A stretch of 64,000 nt of DNA from Tannerellaceae bacterium (GCA_031280645.1 JAITGL010000010.1:46304-110303), one strand, 5' to 3'; counted from the first letter of the stretch, positions 50,994 through 61,049 are shown. Numbers and translations are program-made. The notes: generated by a model not told the origin, from the sequence alone.

Positions 50994-52532
50994 ATGGAGA
51001 AAAACGGACCGCGCCCGGATCATAATAACCGGCTTATCGCTCGCAATGCTTTGGCTCTTTATTCACGCACGATTATCATTATGCTCGTGTCGCTGTATAC
51101 GTCGCGCCTTGTGCTTAATATCCTCGGCATCGAGGATTTTGGAGTGTACGAGGTTGTGGGGAGCGTGGTTACGGTGTTTTCGTTTGTTAACTTGGCTATG
51201 ACGGCTGCAACGCAGCGGTATCTCAATTTTGAGCTTGGCCGTGGAGGCGAGGGCGGCTTGCGAACGGTTTTTGGGGTGAGTATGCTGATTCATTGCGCTA
51301 TTGGGCTGGCTATTCTTCTGGTGGGCGAAACGGCTGGGCTGTGGTTTTTGCAAAACAAGGTTGTAATTCCCGACGGGCGGGAGGAGGTTGTGTTCTGGGT
51401 TTATCAGATATCGCTCTTCTCGTCGATAGTAGGCTTTGTTACGGTGCCTTATAATGCGGCTATTATCGCTCGCGAAAAGATGAGCGTGTTTGCATGGATC
51501 TCGGTGTTCGAGGCGGGTGGAAAGCTCCTGGGAGCTTGGGGGCTGATGTTTGTTACGTTCGACAAGCTTCTTTTGTATGCGGTATTTGTGTGCTTTGTTC
51601 AGGTTGCAACGAGGGTTATTTATGCGGCTTATTGCAGGATTAATTTTGAGGAAACCCGGCTGCTGTTTGCGTGGAACAAGTCTTTGGCCTCCGAGATGCT
51701 TTCGTTTTGCGGCTGGAACCTGTTTGGCAACATTGCCTACGTGTGCCTTACGCAGGGAACGAGTATCCTTCTCAACATGTTTTTCACCCCGGCCGTTAAT
51801 GCGGCTAAGGGGATAAGCGCGCAGGTTCAGCTTGCGGTTAATAGCTTTTGCCATAATTTCCAGGTGGCTATGAACCCTCCGCTGGTTAAGAGTTATGCGT
51901 CGGGCGACCTTGAGTATACGCGGCGGCTGATTTTCCTGGGCTCGCGGCTGTCGTACTATATGGTGATGTTTTTGTCGCTTCCGATTATTATGGAAACGGG
52001 TATTATCCTCCGTATATGGCTGAAGCAGGCTCCGGAGTATACGGAAATATTTGTGCGCTTGTCGCTGGTGGCTTCGCTTATGCAATCGTTGGCTAATCCG
52101 CTTGTGATGGGCAATGCGGCTACGGGTAACGTTAAGGTATTGATGTCTACCGTGGGATTGATGTTCTGGATGGTTATTCCGTTGTCGTACGTAGGGTTGA
52201 GGCTTGGAGGGAGTCCTCCCACGGTTTTCGCGGTTCATATAGGGCTGATGATAGCGGCGCATTTGGTAAGGACGCTTATTGTTGGCCGCCAGCTTGGTTT
52301 TTCTCTTTCAACTTACGCCCGCGCAACGCTTTGCCGGGCTGCCGTTGTAACTCTTCTTTGCTGGATTCCGCCGTATTTGGCGCGGCAGTCGGCTCCCGAA
52401 TCGGTGTGGCGACTGCTTCTTACAACGGCTGTTGCGGCCGCCTCGGTTGCTGCGTCGGCATGGTTTGCGGGTTTAGCGGCAGGAGAGAGGAGGCAGATAA
52501 TTAATATGTATATCAAACGAATAAAGCGATGA
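50994..52532 (+). CDS. Oligosaccharide flippase (Wzx/MOP family)
   Basis: The 512-residue protein has about 14 hydrophobic helices, opening with NALALYSRTIIIMLVSLYTS and YTSRLVLNILGIEDFGVYEV, the standard start of Bacteroidota Wzx-like proteins. Conserved features include AATQRYLNFELGRG near residue 72 and FFTPAVNAAKGISAQVQ near residue 264. It should flip an undecaprenyl-linked glycan to the periplasmic face. It is the first gene of a five-gene operon and overlaps the acyltransferase gene by 4 bases. Confidence 0.9.
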   Translation: MEKNGPRPDHNNRLIARNALALYSRTIIIMLVSLYTSRLVLNILGIEDFGVYEVVGSVVTVFSFVNLAMTAATQRYLNFELGRGGEGGLRTVFGVSMLIHCAIGLAILLVGETAGLWFLQNKVVIPDGREEVVFWVYQISLFSSIVGFVTVPYNAAIIAREKMSVFAWISVFEAGGKLLGAWGLMFVTFDKLLLYAVFVCFVQVATRVIYAAYCRINFEETRLLFAWNKSLASEMLSFCGWNLFGNIAYVCLTQGTSILLNMFFTPAVNAAKGISAQVQLAVNSFCHNFQVAMNPPLVKSYASGDLEYTRRLIFLGSRLSYYMVMFLSLPIIMETGIILRIWLKQAPEYTEIFVRLSLVASLMQSLANPLVMGNAATGNVKVLMSTVGLMFWMVIPLSYVGLRLGGSPPTVFAVHIGLMIAAHLVRTLIVGRQLGFSLSTYARATLCRAAVVTLLCWIPPYLARQSAPESVWRLLLTTAVAAASVAASAWFAGLAAGERRQIINMYIKRIKR

Positions 52533-53353
52533 ATGTAAAAACGTTGAAATTAATCTTCCACAAAACAAAACTCTATTTTATTAATTGGAACGGAGAGCTG
52601 CGGATCAATCTTCTTAAAACGATATGGTACAACTTCCGCCTTTTCCCATTCGCCGTTGCCTGTAAGCTCCCTGTTCATATCCACAGTAAAGTGAAAATAT
52701 ATAAGATGGGAAAGATAAGCATCGAGGGAAAAGTTACGCCCGGCATGATCCTGATAGGCTCGTACAACCTGAAAGGGCAAGGCCATACCAAGATACTCAA
52801 CCGCGGCGAAATAATCTTCCGGGGCCCTCTCAGGCTCGGAGGAGGCTCGGTGATCGAGAATCACGGTCAGATAATATTCGAGCGCGAAACCCTTATAACC
52901 GAATGTGTCAGCTTTCTGATCCGGCGCCGGCTCCATGTTGGCGAATACGCCCGCATCGGCTTTTACAGCATGATTATGGACTCAGATTACCATTACATGG
53001 TGAACGTTGATACCGGCGAGATTAAAGACCATCGCCGCGAGATTGTTATCGGCCCCTATAACTGGATCGGAGGCCGGTCGATCGTTAAGAAAGGAACCCG
53101 AACGCCGGCTTATGCCATCGTTGCCTCCGGCTCGATGCTCGCCAAGGATTATACATCATCCGAACCCTTCAGCCTCTTCGCCGGAGCTCCCGCCAAAGTG
53201 GTGGCAACCGGATGGCGGCGGGTATACAATATCGAAGAAGAGCGACGGTTAGACGCGTACTTCAGCCAAAGCAAAGCCGCATCGACAACAATCGACCTCG
53301 ACAATATCGACCTCGAAGCCTTTTGCACCGACAACTCTTTTAAGTTCATATAA
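52529..53353 (+). CDS. Left-handed beta-helix acyltransferase (WcaF/LbH-like)
   Basis: The 274-residue protein shows irregular hexapeptide repeats (ISIEGKVTPGMILIGSYNLK, IVIGPYNWIGGRSIVKKGTR) and the closing motif ASGSMLAKDYTSSEPFSLFA, followed by GAPAKVVATGWRR, typical of acetyltransferases that modify surface sugars. An N-terminal stretch of about 45 residues (LKLIFHKTKLYFINWNGE) may contact the membrane or other proteins. It overlaps the flippase stop by 4 bases, so the two are coupled. The acceptor sugar is unknown; a galactofuranose-containing glycan is likely from context. Confidence 0.82.
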   Translation: MNVKTLKLIFHKTKLYFINWNGELRINLLKTIWYNFRLFPFAVACKLPVHIHSKVKIYKMGKISIEGKVTPGMILIGSYNLKGQGHTKILNRGEIIFRGPLRLGGGSVIENHGQIIFERETLITECVSFLIRRRLHVGEYARIGFYSMIMDSDYHYMVNVDTGEIKDHRREIVIGPYNWIGGRSIVKKGTRTPAYAIVASGSMLAKDYTSSEPFSLFAGAPAKVVATGWRRVYNIEEERRLDAYFSQSKAASTTIDLDNIDLEAFCTDNSFKFI

Positions 53354-53377
53354 AAAAACGATCAGCAAACGATCAGC

Positions 53378-54070
53378 ATGAAGCAAATAACCTACGCCCG
53401 TATCTTCACACTCTTCATACTCCTTGCAGGATGCGCCGGCAGCGGGCCCGACGACAACGACGCCCGCCCCGCAATCGGGGTATTCGGAGGCTCGATATCC
53501 GTAAGGAAAGAATCGGAAACAGCCAAGAATATATGGAGGTCAAACCTCGACGTGAAGGTGATATCATGCGGAGTTGAAGGCGCCGGATTCAGCTCCCGAA
53601 CCCATACCGAAAACATCCCGGCGCAAATAAGCAACGCCCGCCCCTTCGACGTTTACATCCTTTGGGCGTCGGGCAACGACGTAGTAAGGGGCAACCTGGG
53701 ATTCGTAGGCGCCAGCGACGACAACACCCAGGACGGAGGCATAATGAAAAGCATCAACCTCGCAAGGCGGAAAAACCGCAACGCCCTGCTGCTCTTCTTC
53801 ACCTCCCTCCCACGGTTCGACAACCCACTTTACCGGAGCCGGATGATCCAGTTTGTAGACGACCAGATCGAAATCTGCAACCGCAACAATATCCCCTGCC
53901 TCGACCTCTTCCACCTCTGCGGATTCGATTCCGCCAACTACTCCGCATACTACCTCCCCGACGGCATACACATGAACGCCGAAGGATACCGGCAGATAGG
54001 GCATATGCAAATGGAATTTATAAAGGAGAGCATTAAAAAGCACGGAATCTCAAGCAACAATAAAAAGTAA
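53378..54070 (+). CDS. SGNH/GDSL-hydrolase-like lipoprotein
   Basis: The 230-residue product has a lipoprotein signal (IFTLFILLAGCAGSG) followed by an SGNH layout: the nucleophile block GVFGGSISVRK near residue 35, the Gly-bearing block, the Asn in WASGNDVVRG near residue 97, and the Asp-His pair in LPDGIHMNAEGYRQ near residue 195. It resembles the sugar O-acylesterase branch of the superfamily. In this operon, next to an acyltransferase, it may add, remove or move acyl groups on the glycan outside the cytoplasm. Confidence 0.8.
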   Translation: MKQITYARIFTLFILLAGCAGSGPDDNDARPAIGVFGGSISVRKESETAKNIWRSNLDVKVISCGVEGAGFSSRTHTENIPAQISNARPFDVYILWASGNDVVRGNLGFVGASDDNTQDGGIMKSINLARRKNRNALLLFFTSLPRFDNPLYRSRMIQFVDDQIEICNRNNIPCLDLFHLCGFDSANYSAYYLPDGIHMNAEGYRQIGHMQMEFIKESIKKHGISSNNKK

Positions 54071-54129
54071 CAACCGCTATACAAGCAAATTCACACGCTT
54101 ATAATCAATAATAAACAACAAGCAAAACA

Positions 54130-55233
54130 ATGAACAAACAGTACGACTACCTGATAGCAGGCTCCGGCCTCTTCGGCGCAACCTTTGCACATCAAGCCCG
54201 CCTAAGCGGCAAGAAATGCCTCGTGATAGACAAGCGGCAACATGCAGGCGGCAACATCTATTGCCGGGAAATAAACGGCATAAACACTCACGCCTACGGC
54301 CCCCACATCTTCCACACCTCCAACCGCGCCGTGTGGGACTTTGCAGGATCGCTCGTAGAGTTTAACCGCTTTACCAACTCCCCCGTAGCCAATTACAAAG
54401 GCCGGCTATACAACCTCCCCTTCAACATGAACACATTTTACGCCCTGTGGGGAGTAAAAACACCGGCCGAAGCCCGCGCAAAAATCAACGGGCAACGACA
54501 GGCCGCCGGCATCGTCGAGCCCCGGAACCTCGAAGAGCAAGCCATCTACCTCGTAGGACGCGACATTTACGAAATCCTCGTCAAAGAATACACAGAAAAG
54601 CAATGGGGACGGAAATGCGCCGAGCTACCCGCCTTCATAATCCGCCGCCTGCCCGTACGATTCACCTTCGACAACAACTACTTTAACGACCTCTACCAGG
54701 GAATCCCCATCGGAGGATACAACCGCCTTATCGACCGCCTGCTCGAAGGCATAGAAACCCGGCTCGAAACCAACTTTTTCGACAACCGGCAATACTTTGA
54801 AAGCATAGCCCGGCAAATCATCTTCACCGGCAAAATAGACGAATACTACGGATACCGCTTCGGCCGACTCGAATACCGAACCGTACGCTTTGAAACCGAA
54901 ACCCTCGACTGCGACAACTACCAGGGCAGCGCCATCGTAAACTACACCTCGGCCGACATACCCTACACCCGCATCATCGAGCATAAGCATTTTGAGTTCG
55001 GCGCCCAGCCCCAAACCGTTATCTCGCGCGAATACTCCTCCGAATGGACTGAAGGATCGGAAGCCTTTTACCCCGTGAACGACGCGAAAAACAACGCCCT
55101 CTACCAGCAATACCTCGAGCTTGCCCGGCGCGAAACCGGCGTAACATTCGGCGGACGCCTTGCCGAATACAAATATTACGACATGGACAAAGTAATAGAG
55201 AGCGCCCTCCACGCCTGGCAGCAACATGCGTAA
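54130..55233 (+). CDS. glf: UDP-galactopyranose mutase
   Basis: The 367-residue flavoenzyme converts UDP-galactopyranose to UDP-galactofuranose. The FAD loop is DYLIAGSGLFGATFAHQA at residue 5, followed by LVIDKRQHAGGNIYCR and the family block THAYGPHIFHTSN near residue 58. Substrate-site blocks are YTEKQWGRKCAELPA near residue 155 and PIGGYNRLIDRLLEG near residue 192. The C-terminal block is PVNDAKNNALYQQYLELA. Length is normal. It overlaps the glycosyltransferase gene by 8 bases, which is strong evidence that galactofuranose is transferred by that neighbour. Confidence 0.96.
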   Translation: MNKQYDYLIAGSGLFGATFAHQARLSGKKCLVIDKRQHAGGNIYCREINGINTHAYGPHIFHTSNRAVWDFAGSLVEFNRFTNSPVANYKGRLYNLPFNMNTFYALWGVKTPAEARAKINGQRQAAGIVEPRNLEEQAIYLVGRDIYEILVKEYTEKQWGRKCAELPAFIIRRLPVRFTFDNNYFNDLYQGIPIGGYNRLIDRLLEGIETRLETNFFDNRQYFESIARQIIFTGKIDEYYGYRFGRLEYRTVRFETETLDCDNYQGSAIVNYTSADIPYTRIIEHKHFEFGAQPQTVISREYSSEWTEGSEAFYPVNDAKNNALYQQYLELARRETGVTFGGRLAEYKYYDMDKVIESALHAWQQHA

Positions 55234-56218
55234 GTACGAGATAAACACCTGGGGCGAAATATACAGGAACCTGCGAAACGCCGCCGTTAAAGCCCCCGCC
55301 GACGCCGACGTTATCTACCGCCGCCACGGCTTTAAAGTAATACGCCTCCCCAACCTCGCATGGCTCGACCGCATCAAGATCGGGAAGATAATCCGCCGGA
55401 TATACATCCATTACCTCGCCTTGATATTCCGCCCGTCCGACGAAGTCCACATCCAGCTCACCGGATCCCGGCTCGCCCGGCGGCTGGTTAAGCTCCTCGG
55501 CCGGCGAGGCTGCAAGCTAATCCTCCTCGTTCACGACTCCCCTACGCTCCGGTACGGCAAAGACCCCCGCGCCGAAGCGGGCCTCTACAACTCCGCCTCC
55601 GAGATCATAGTTCACACCCCCGCCATGGCCGACGCCCTGCGGCAGCGCGGCGTAACGGCGCCGATGCGCATCCTCGTACTGTTCGACTACTTAGCGAGCG
55701 CCGCCCGGCCGTATCGCGACGGCAACATCGGCTCGGTAGTATTTGCCGGCAACCTCGTCAAATCGGGCTTCATAACAGCTCTTATCCAAAACGCCGCCCG
55801 GTGGCCCGTCGACCTCCACCTCTACGGCTCCGCCTGTCCGCCCATCCCCGCCGGCAGCCGCATCCGCCACGAAGGAACGTTCAACCCCAGCGACATCTCG
55901 ATGATAAAAGGCGCCTGGGGCTTGGTATGGGACGGCGACGCCCCCGACGCCTGCAATCCCTACCTTATATACAACTCCCCCCACAAGCTATCGCTCTACC
56001 TCGCCGCCGAGAAGCCCCTGATAGTATGGCGCCGCTCGGCCCTGTACGATTTCGTAACCTCCAACCGCCTCGGCATCGCCATCGACACCCTGTACGACAT
56101 CCCGGAGCTCCTTGCCTCCATAACCGAAGAAGCTTATAACGACTACGCAGGCCGCGTTGCCACAGTAGCCCTGCAAGTAAGGAACGGAGGATTTTTAGGG
56201 AGAGTAATAGGGGATTAG
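55226..56218 (+). CDS. Glycosyltransferase, probably a galactofuranosyltransferase
   Basis: The 330-residue protein looks like a GT-B-type sugar transferase: an N-terminal domain with YEINTWGEIYRNLRNAAVKA at residue 3, a central LLVHDSPTLRYG near residue 90 and HTPAMADALRQRG near residue 127, and a C-terminal nucleotide-binding part with VVFAGNLVKSGFI near residue 172 and GLVWDGDAPDACNPYLIYN near residue 231. This matches the WbbI-like galactofuranosyltransferase group in appearance. It overlaps glf by 8 bases and ends the operon; array 4 starts 63 bases later. Confidence 0.8.
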   Translation: MRKYEINTWGEIYRNLRNAAVKAPADADVIYRRHGFKVIRLPNLAWLDRIKIGKIIRRIYIHYLALIFRPSDEVHIQLTGSRLARRLVKLLGRRGCKLILLVHDSPTLRYGKDPRAEAGLYNSASEIIVHTPAMADALRQRGVTAPMRILVLFDYLASAARPYRDGNIGSVVFAGNLVKSGFITALIQNAARWPVDLHLYGSACPPIPAGSRIRHEGTFNPSDISMIKGAWGLVWDGDAPDACNPYLIYNSPHKLSLYLAAEKPLIVWRRSALYDFVTSNRLGIAIDTLYDIPELLASITEEAYNDYAGRVATVALQVRNGGFLGRVIGD

Positions 56219-56281
56219 GTCGCCGGCCTGCGGACAAAAAACTGCTATTCTCTGTTTGACTTCCGATACATTCTACGGGCG

Positions 56282-56689
56282 CGGAAGCCTCTGAAGGATG
56301 GGAAAGCTCCAACCGGATTTTCGGAAGCAATCCCAACGTTACAAAAGCTCCAATCAGATTTTCGGAAGAAATCTCAACGTTACAGAAGCTCCAGCCGGAT
56401 TTTCGGAAGCCTCTGAAAATCGCAAAAACTCAAACCCGATTGTCGGAAGCTTTTGCGACGTCGCAAAAACTCAAACCCGATTGTCGGAAGCTTTTGCGAC
56501 GTCGCAAAAACTCAAACCTGATTGTCGGAAGCTTTTGCGATATCGCAAAAGTTCAAACCCGATTGTCGGAAGCTTTTGCGACATCGCAAAAGTTCAAACC
56601 TGATTGTCGGAAGCTTTTGCGATATCGCAAAAACTCAAACCTGATTGTCGGAAGAAATCCCAACGTTGGGAAACCTTCCGACAATTCTG
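56282..56689. repeat. Array 4: ten 41-base tandem units with palindromic cores
   Basis: CGGAAG begins at 56282, 56322, 56363, 56404, 56444, 56485, 56526, 56567, 56608 and 56649, spacing 41 (twice 40). Cores include TTTTGCGACGTCGCAAAA (units at 56444 and 56485), TTTTGCGATATCGCAAAA (56526 and 56608), a one-mismatch intermediate (56567) and CCCAACGTTGGG (56649). The first three units resemble array 1 (AACGTTACAAAAGCTC). It lies between the galactofuranosyltransferase and DUF5686 genes. Confidence 0.92.
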
Positions 56690-56774
56690 TTTGCGAAATC
56701 CCAATGTTTCTTTGAGGAAACGAGCTTTAATCTTACACGAGAATATCATTATTATGAGCGCATTGTGGAATAGA

Positions 56775-56792
56775 CGGGGGCTTTACCCCCCG
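56775..56792. other. Short GC-rich hairpin
   Basis: CGGGGG pairs with CCCCCG around a short loop. There is no T run, and its role is not known. The rest of the gap from 56690 to 56903 shows nothing recognisable. Confidence 0.4.
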
Positions 56793-56903
56793 AAGCCCTT
56801 TCAGGCAAAGTAACCGGCGGGATTATCTGCAAGCGGCTGCCGGCTGCATGGCGATACTTCGATAATCAAGAGAGGAATGCGGCAATTCCCAAATAATCTG
56901 TCG

Positions 56904-56911
56904 TATATTTG
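56904..56911 (+). promoter_or_regulatory. Promoter -7 element of the DUF5686 gene
   Basis: TATATTTG lies 30 bases before the ATG at 56942. It overlaps the longer frame beginning at 56909, so that frame's N-terminus cannot be used. No TTG at the expected spacing. Confidence 0.62.
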
Positions 56912-56941
56912 CGCCGCAAACAAAAAGATGGATATTCTACG

Positions 56942-59551
56942 ATGAAAATAATCCTTTATATAATGGCGCTTGCAGCCCTTGCCCCTATTGCCCGCGCGCA
57001 AAGCTTGAGCGGACTGATAGTTGAGGCCGGCGGCAACGAGCGGGTTGCTAACGCTACGGTGTTTATCCGCGAACTGTCAAAGGGCATTGCGGCCGACGAC
57101 CGGGGCGAATTTCTCACCCAAATTCCGGCCGGCGCCTATACCCTCGAGGCCGGCGCGCTGGGATTTGAACCTGCAATTGTAGCCGTTGTTGTTAAGCCGT
57201 CGGGAATAACCTCGACTACGGTAAGCCTGAAGCCGCGAACATATTCGCTGGCCGAAGTAACCGTGGCCGGCGGCGAGGATCCGGCTTATGCAACGATGCG
57301 CAAGGCTATTGCCAAGGCCCCTTATTTACTCAGGCTTACAAAGGCAACCGAGCTGGAGGCTTATGTGAAGGAGAGCTGGAAGGTGAACAGGATTCCCAAG
57401 CTTATCGGCAAAATGAAGATGGAGGAAACAGGTAAAAAGATAGGCGACTATGCAGGCAAGCTGTTCGTGGTGGAGGCTAAGGATATAGTGAAGTTCGCGG
57501 CCCCGGACAGCTTTAATGTTAGGAGGATCGCCTTAGCCTCGTCGCTCCCCGACGAGCTTCGCATTGATAATGCAATGATTGTCGCTACCTATAATATATA
57601 TTCCCGCAGGATTGACGATTGGGTTTCGCCCCTTGCTCCCGATGCTTTCACGTATTACAGATATCGTTTCGAGGGAATCTTTCAAGAAGGAGATTTGTGG
57701 ATTAACCGCATCAAGGTAACTCCAAAGATGAAAAACGGCGAGCTTGCCGAGGGATGGCTGCACGTGGTTGAAGGCCTGTGGAGCATTGCTTACTTCGACC
57801 TTGAGGGACGGCGCTACGGCGTTCAGCGGCGAATAAGGGCGAGCTTCGCCCAGGCCAGGCCCAACGTGCTGCTGCCTGCCGCTTACGACGTGAGTACCAA
57901 CGTTGCGATCATGGGCGTAGAGCTTACCGGCAGGCATTACTCGTCTGTCCGCTACACCAGTGTGACGCTTAACGACAGCGCTCCGGCCGATACTTCCGCT
58001 GGGGCTATCGCCGCCGGCCCGTTGGGCTCCGCCCCATCCTCGCCAAAAAAAGAAAAGGCTTTGCGTAAACTCGAAGAACTGAGCTCAAAGGAAAAGATCA
58101 CCAACCGCGACGCCTACCTCATGGCCCGCCTCGCCGAAGATCTTGCCGAACCTGATACCGCCGCAGCCGGCGCCGGCTACGAAATAAAAGAAACCAGGCG
58201 CAACCTGAAGGTAACTACCGATTCGGCCGCATGGCAAAAGGATTCTGCATACTGGGCCTCTGTGCGCGACCTCCCTCTGCGCGGCGAAGAGCAGTTGAGC
58301 TACAAAAGCGCAGGTACTAAAACCTCGCCCTCCGGCAGCTCCATGCAAACCGTTTCGGTTTCGTCGGGCGGCGGCGGCCCATGGGGCTCGCTGCTCTTTG
58401 GGAAGAGGATTCGGCTTGGGTGGAAAGCGGGATTAAAGTTTAACGGTCTGCTCGGCATTGTTCCCGAATATAACTTTGTCGACGGCTTCCTTGTCGGCAA
58501 CAAGCTCCGCCTCGACTTGACGTGCGGCAAGCATCTTAATTCGCTAATAATCGAGCCTTCGGCTTATTACTCCACGGCTCGCCGGGCGGTAAACTGGGAT
58601 GTTGCGCTGACGGTTCCGTACGCTCCCGGCCTGAACGGCTCCTTTACGGCCAAGGGCGGGAGCGTTACGGCTGATATGAATAGCGAGACGGGTAATTCGC
58701 GGCTTATCAACTCGGTTGCATCGCTGCTGTTTGCCCGCAACTACATGGTATTTTATCATAAGAGGTTTGTGGAGATTGAAAACCGTATCGACATTGCCAA
58801 CGGCTTGAGCTTAACGCTTAACGCCCGTAACGAGGAGAGGCGCCCTGCGGCCGGCAATACAAAGTTCAGCCTGTTTGGCGGCGAGCCTTTGCTCAATTTG
58901 CCTTCAATGCAAATGAACCCCGACCCCCCTCATCGCTCAACAGCCGTTGCCGTTAAGCTTGAATATACCCCGGCGTATTATTACCGGATGGACAGGAACG
59001 GGCAGAAGCGTTACCTCCGGTCGGCGTTCCCAACCTTCTCCGTTCGGTATGAGAAAGGGATTGCGCTGGGAGGCGGTCTCTCGTCGCGGTTCGACAGGCT
59101 GGAGGCGGGCTTAAGGCAGGATATCCGCCTGAATATGTTCGACGGATTCAGATATATGATAAATGCGGGAACCTTCCTTTCGTCGAGCGATATATACTTT
59201 GCCGATTACAAGCATTTCCCCGTGAGCCGCCTGCCGGTAACGGCCCGCGACTTCAGCGAAACTTTTAGCTTGCTGAGCGATTATACCAACTCAACCGTCG
59301 GTCCCTGGCTCCAGGCGCATGCCGCGTACACGTCGGCCTACCTTATTCTGAAACGACTCCCCTTCCTTCAGGAATATTTATTTAACGAAGCCCTGCACGT
59401 CCGCGGATTATTTACCGACGAGCGTCATTACCTTGAGCTTGGCTACTCGGTTGGCCTGGCCAGCCTTGGCCGCGCCGGCGTTTTCGCAGGAAGCAACACC
59501 TTCAGGTACCTTGCCGTTGGGGGCAGCCTGAGCATACCGTTATTCAAGTAG
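56942..59551 (+). CDS. DUF5686-family outer-membrane protein with carboxypeptidase-regulatory-like domain
   Basis: From 56942 the protein has 869 residues with a signal peptide ([17 protein letters not shown]). Residues about 20-95 form a carboxypeptidase-regulatory-like beta sandwich ([19 protein letters not shown]), as in TonB-dependent receptors. The next part is the DUF5686 region ([20 protein letters not shown]), and the C-terminal half alternates polar and aromatic residues like a large beta barrel ([20 protein letters not shown]). It is probably embedded in the outer membrane. There is no TonB plug. It precedes trmD by 20 bases, which may be incidental. Confidence 0.88.
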   Translation: MKIILYIMALAALAPIARAQSLSGLIVEAGGNERVANATVFIRELSKGIAADDRGEFLTQIPAGAYTLEAGALGFEPAIVAVVVKPSGITSTTVSLKPRTYSLAEVTVAGGEDPAYATMRKAIAKAPYLLRLTKATELEAYVKESWKVNRIPKLIGKMKMEETGKKIGDYAGKLFVVEAKDIVKFAAPDSFNVRRIALASSLPDELRIDNAMIVATYNIYSRRIDDWVSPLAPDAFTYYRYRFEGIFQEGDLWINRIKVTPKMKNGELAEGWLHVVEGLWSIAYFDLEGRRYGVQRRIRASFAQARPNVLLPAAYDVSTNVAIMGVELTGRHYSSVRYTSVTLNDSAPADTSAGAIAAGPLGSAPSSPKKEKALRKLEELSSKEKITNRDAYLMARLAEDLAEPDTAAAGAGYEIKETRRNLKVTTDSAAWQKDSAYWASVRDLPLRGEEQLSYKSAGTKTSPSGSSMQTVSVSSGGGGPWGSLLFGKRIRLGWKAGLKFNGLLGIVPEYNFVDGFLVGNKLRLDLTCGKHLNSLIIEPSAYYSTARRAVNWDVALTVPYAPGLNGSFTAKGGSVTADMNSETGNSRLINSVASLLFARNYMVFYHKRFVEIENRIDIANGLSLTLNARNEERRPAAGNTKFSLFGGEPLLNLPSMQMNPDPPHRSTAVAVKLEYTPAYYYRMDRNGQKRYLRSAFPTFSVRYEKGIALGGGLSSRFDRLEAGLRQDIRLNMFDGFRYMINAGTFLSSSDIYFADYKHFPVSRLPVTARDFSETFSLLSDYTNSTVGPWLQAHAAYTSAYLILKRLPFLQEYLFNEALHVRGLFTDERHYLELGYSVGLASLGRAGVFAGSNTFRYLAVGGSLSIPLFK

Positions 59552-59571
59552 CATATATAATATGTATAGCA

Positions 59572-60264
59572 ATGCGGATTGACATCATCACGATACTTCC
59601 CGAAATGATAGAAGGGGCGATAGGCTGTTCTATCCTGAAGCGCGCCTCAGATAAAGGTCTTGCCGAAATTGTTCTGCACAACCTCCGCGACTATTCAACC
59701 GACAAATGGCGCCGCGTAGACGACTATCCCTTTGGCGGCGAGGCCGGCATGGTAATCAGGATCGAGCCCGTTGACCGCGCCATATCCGCATTGAAAAGCG
59801 AGCGCCCGTACGACGAGGTAATCTACACATCGCCCGACGGCGAGCGTTTCAACCAGCCGATGGCCAACCGTATCTCGCTCCTTAGCAACATCATTATCCT
59901 TTGCGGCCACTACAAAGGCGTTGACTACCGGATACGCGAGCATTTAATAACGAAAGAGATATCTGTTGGCGACTACGTGCTCACCGGCGGCGAGCTTGCC
60001 GCTGCGGTAATAGCCGACGCCGTTGTCCGCCTCCTTCCCGGAGCAATAGGCGACGAACAAAGCGCCCTCTCCGACTCCTTCCAGGACAATCTTCTGGCTC
60101 CGCCGGTATACACCCGCCCCGCCGCCTACAACGGCTGGCAAGTTCCCGACGTACTGCTAAGCGGCCATCAGCGTAATATTGAAGAGTGGCGGCTGCGCGA
60201 ATCGTATGAGAGAACGGAGAGGTTGAGGCCGGATTTGCTGGAGGCGAAAGTTGAGAAGCCTTAG
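59572..60264 (+). CDS. trmD: tRNA (guanine-37-N1)-methyltransferase
   Basis: The 230-residue protein opens with [20 protein letters not shown] and contains the SPOUT knot region: [15 protein letters not shown] near residue 110 and [19 protein letters not shown] near residue 131. It uses SAM to methylate G37 of tRNAs with a G36, preventing frameshifting. Length fits TrmD. It lies 20 bases after the DUF5686 gene, so they are likely co-transcribed; the usual rimM-rplS neighbours are not here. Confidence 0.97.
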   Translation: MRIDIITILPEMIEGAIGCSILKRASDKGLAEIVLHNLRDYSTDKWRRVDDYPFGGEAGMVIRIEPVDRAISALKSERPYDEVIYTSPDGERFNQPMANRISLLSNIIILCGHYKGVDYRIREHLITKEISVGDYVLTGGELAAAVIADAVVRLLPGAIGDEQSALSDSFQDNLLAPPVYTRPAAYNGWQVPDVLLSGHQRNIEEWRLRESYERTERLRPDLLEAKVEKP

Positions 60265-60377
60265 AATGTTACTTTTAAAAACCATAATGATTGTGCCTCA
60301 AGTAAAATCAGAGAAGGAAACCAGCGATAAAATGAGCTTCCAAATACCCAATAAAACAATTTATAAAATCAAATAAT

Positions 60378-61049
60378 ATGAAGAAAGTAATTTTATGTAT
60401 TGCAATGGTCGTTGCAACCATGACGAGCATCCCGGCCCAAAATGTCTTTTTCCCCGTCAAAGAAGGAACAACCCTTGTGTATGCCTCCCTGAACGCAAAG
60501 GGAAACGTTGAAAGCTATACGCGGCAAACCGTTAGTAAAGTTGAAGGAAACGCAAGCGATATGCTGATAAGCTACCTTGTACAGCCGCTCGACAAAAAAC
60601 AAAAGCCTGTTGATAACACCTCGGCCAACTACGCCATCAAGGTACGCAACGGCGTTATCGAATACGACATGAAAAGCTTCACAACGCCTGAAACAGCAGG
60701 CGTAATTGAAGTTGAGGGCGATAAGCTGCGCCTACCATCGTCAATCTCGCCCGGCGACAAACTCGACGATGTGAACTTCACGTTAACCATTAAAGTTGGA
60801 TTTAAAATCGTAACCACTATATCGTTTACCGAACAAGAGTGCCTGGCCGTTGAAAATGTAACGGTTCCCGCCGGCGAATTCAAGTGCGTAAAGCTAACGC
60901 AAACCAGCTCCGTCACAGCCTTGCGGCGAACCGTTGCAACCAAAATCCTTAGCTGGTACGCGCCCGGCATCGGAACGGTAAAAACCGAAACATATAACGA
61001 CAAAGGAAAGCTGCAATCAGCCGTTGTGCTCCAATCGTTTGAAGAGTAG
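60378..61049 (+). CDS. Secreted TapB/DUF3108-like protein
   Basis: The 223-residue protein has a signal peptide (MKKVILCIAMVVATMTSIPA). The mature part starts FFPVKEGTTLVYASLNAKGN and is beta-rich throughout, with VTVPAGEFKCVKLTQTSS and ILSWYAPGIGTVKTETYN, a pattern shared with the TapB-like and DUF3108 envelope proteins of Bacteroidota. Function is not established. It is probably a separate unit between trmD and thrS, with a 113-base gap before it. Confidence 0.75.
   Translation: MKKVILCIAMVVATMTSIPAQNVFFPVKEGTTLVYASLNAKGNVESYTRQTVSKVEGNASDMLISYLVQPLDKKQKPVDNTSANYAIKVRNGVIEYDMKSFTTPETAGVIEVEGDKLRLPSSISPGDKLDDVNFTLTIKVGFKIVTTISFTEQECLAVENVTVPAGEFKCVKLTQTSSVTALRRTVATKILSWYAPGIGTVKTETYNDKGKLQSAVVLQSFEE

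Noticed and set aside
56298..56813. Three plus-strand frames of 69-101 codons with repeated peptides
   Set aside because: They come from array 4 being open in several frames; the sequence pattern is explained by the repeat.
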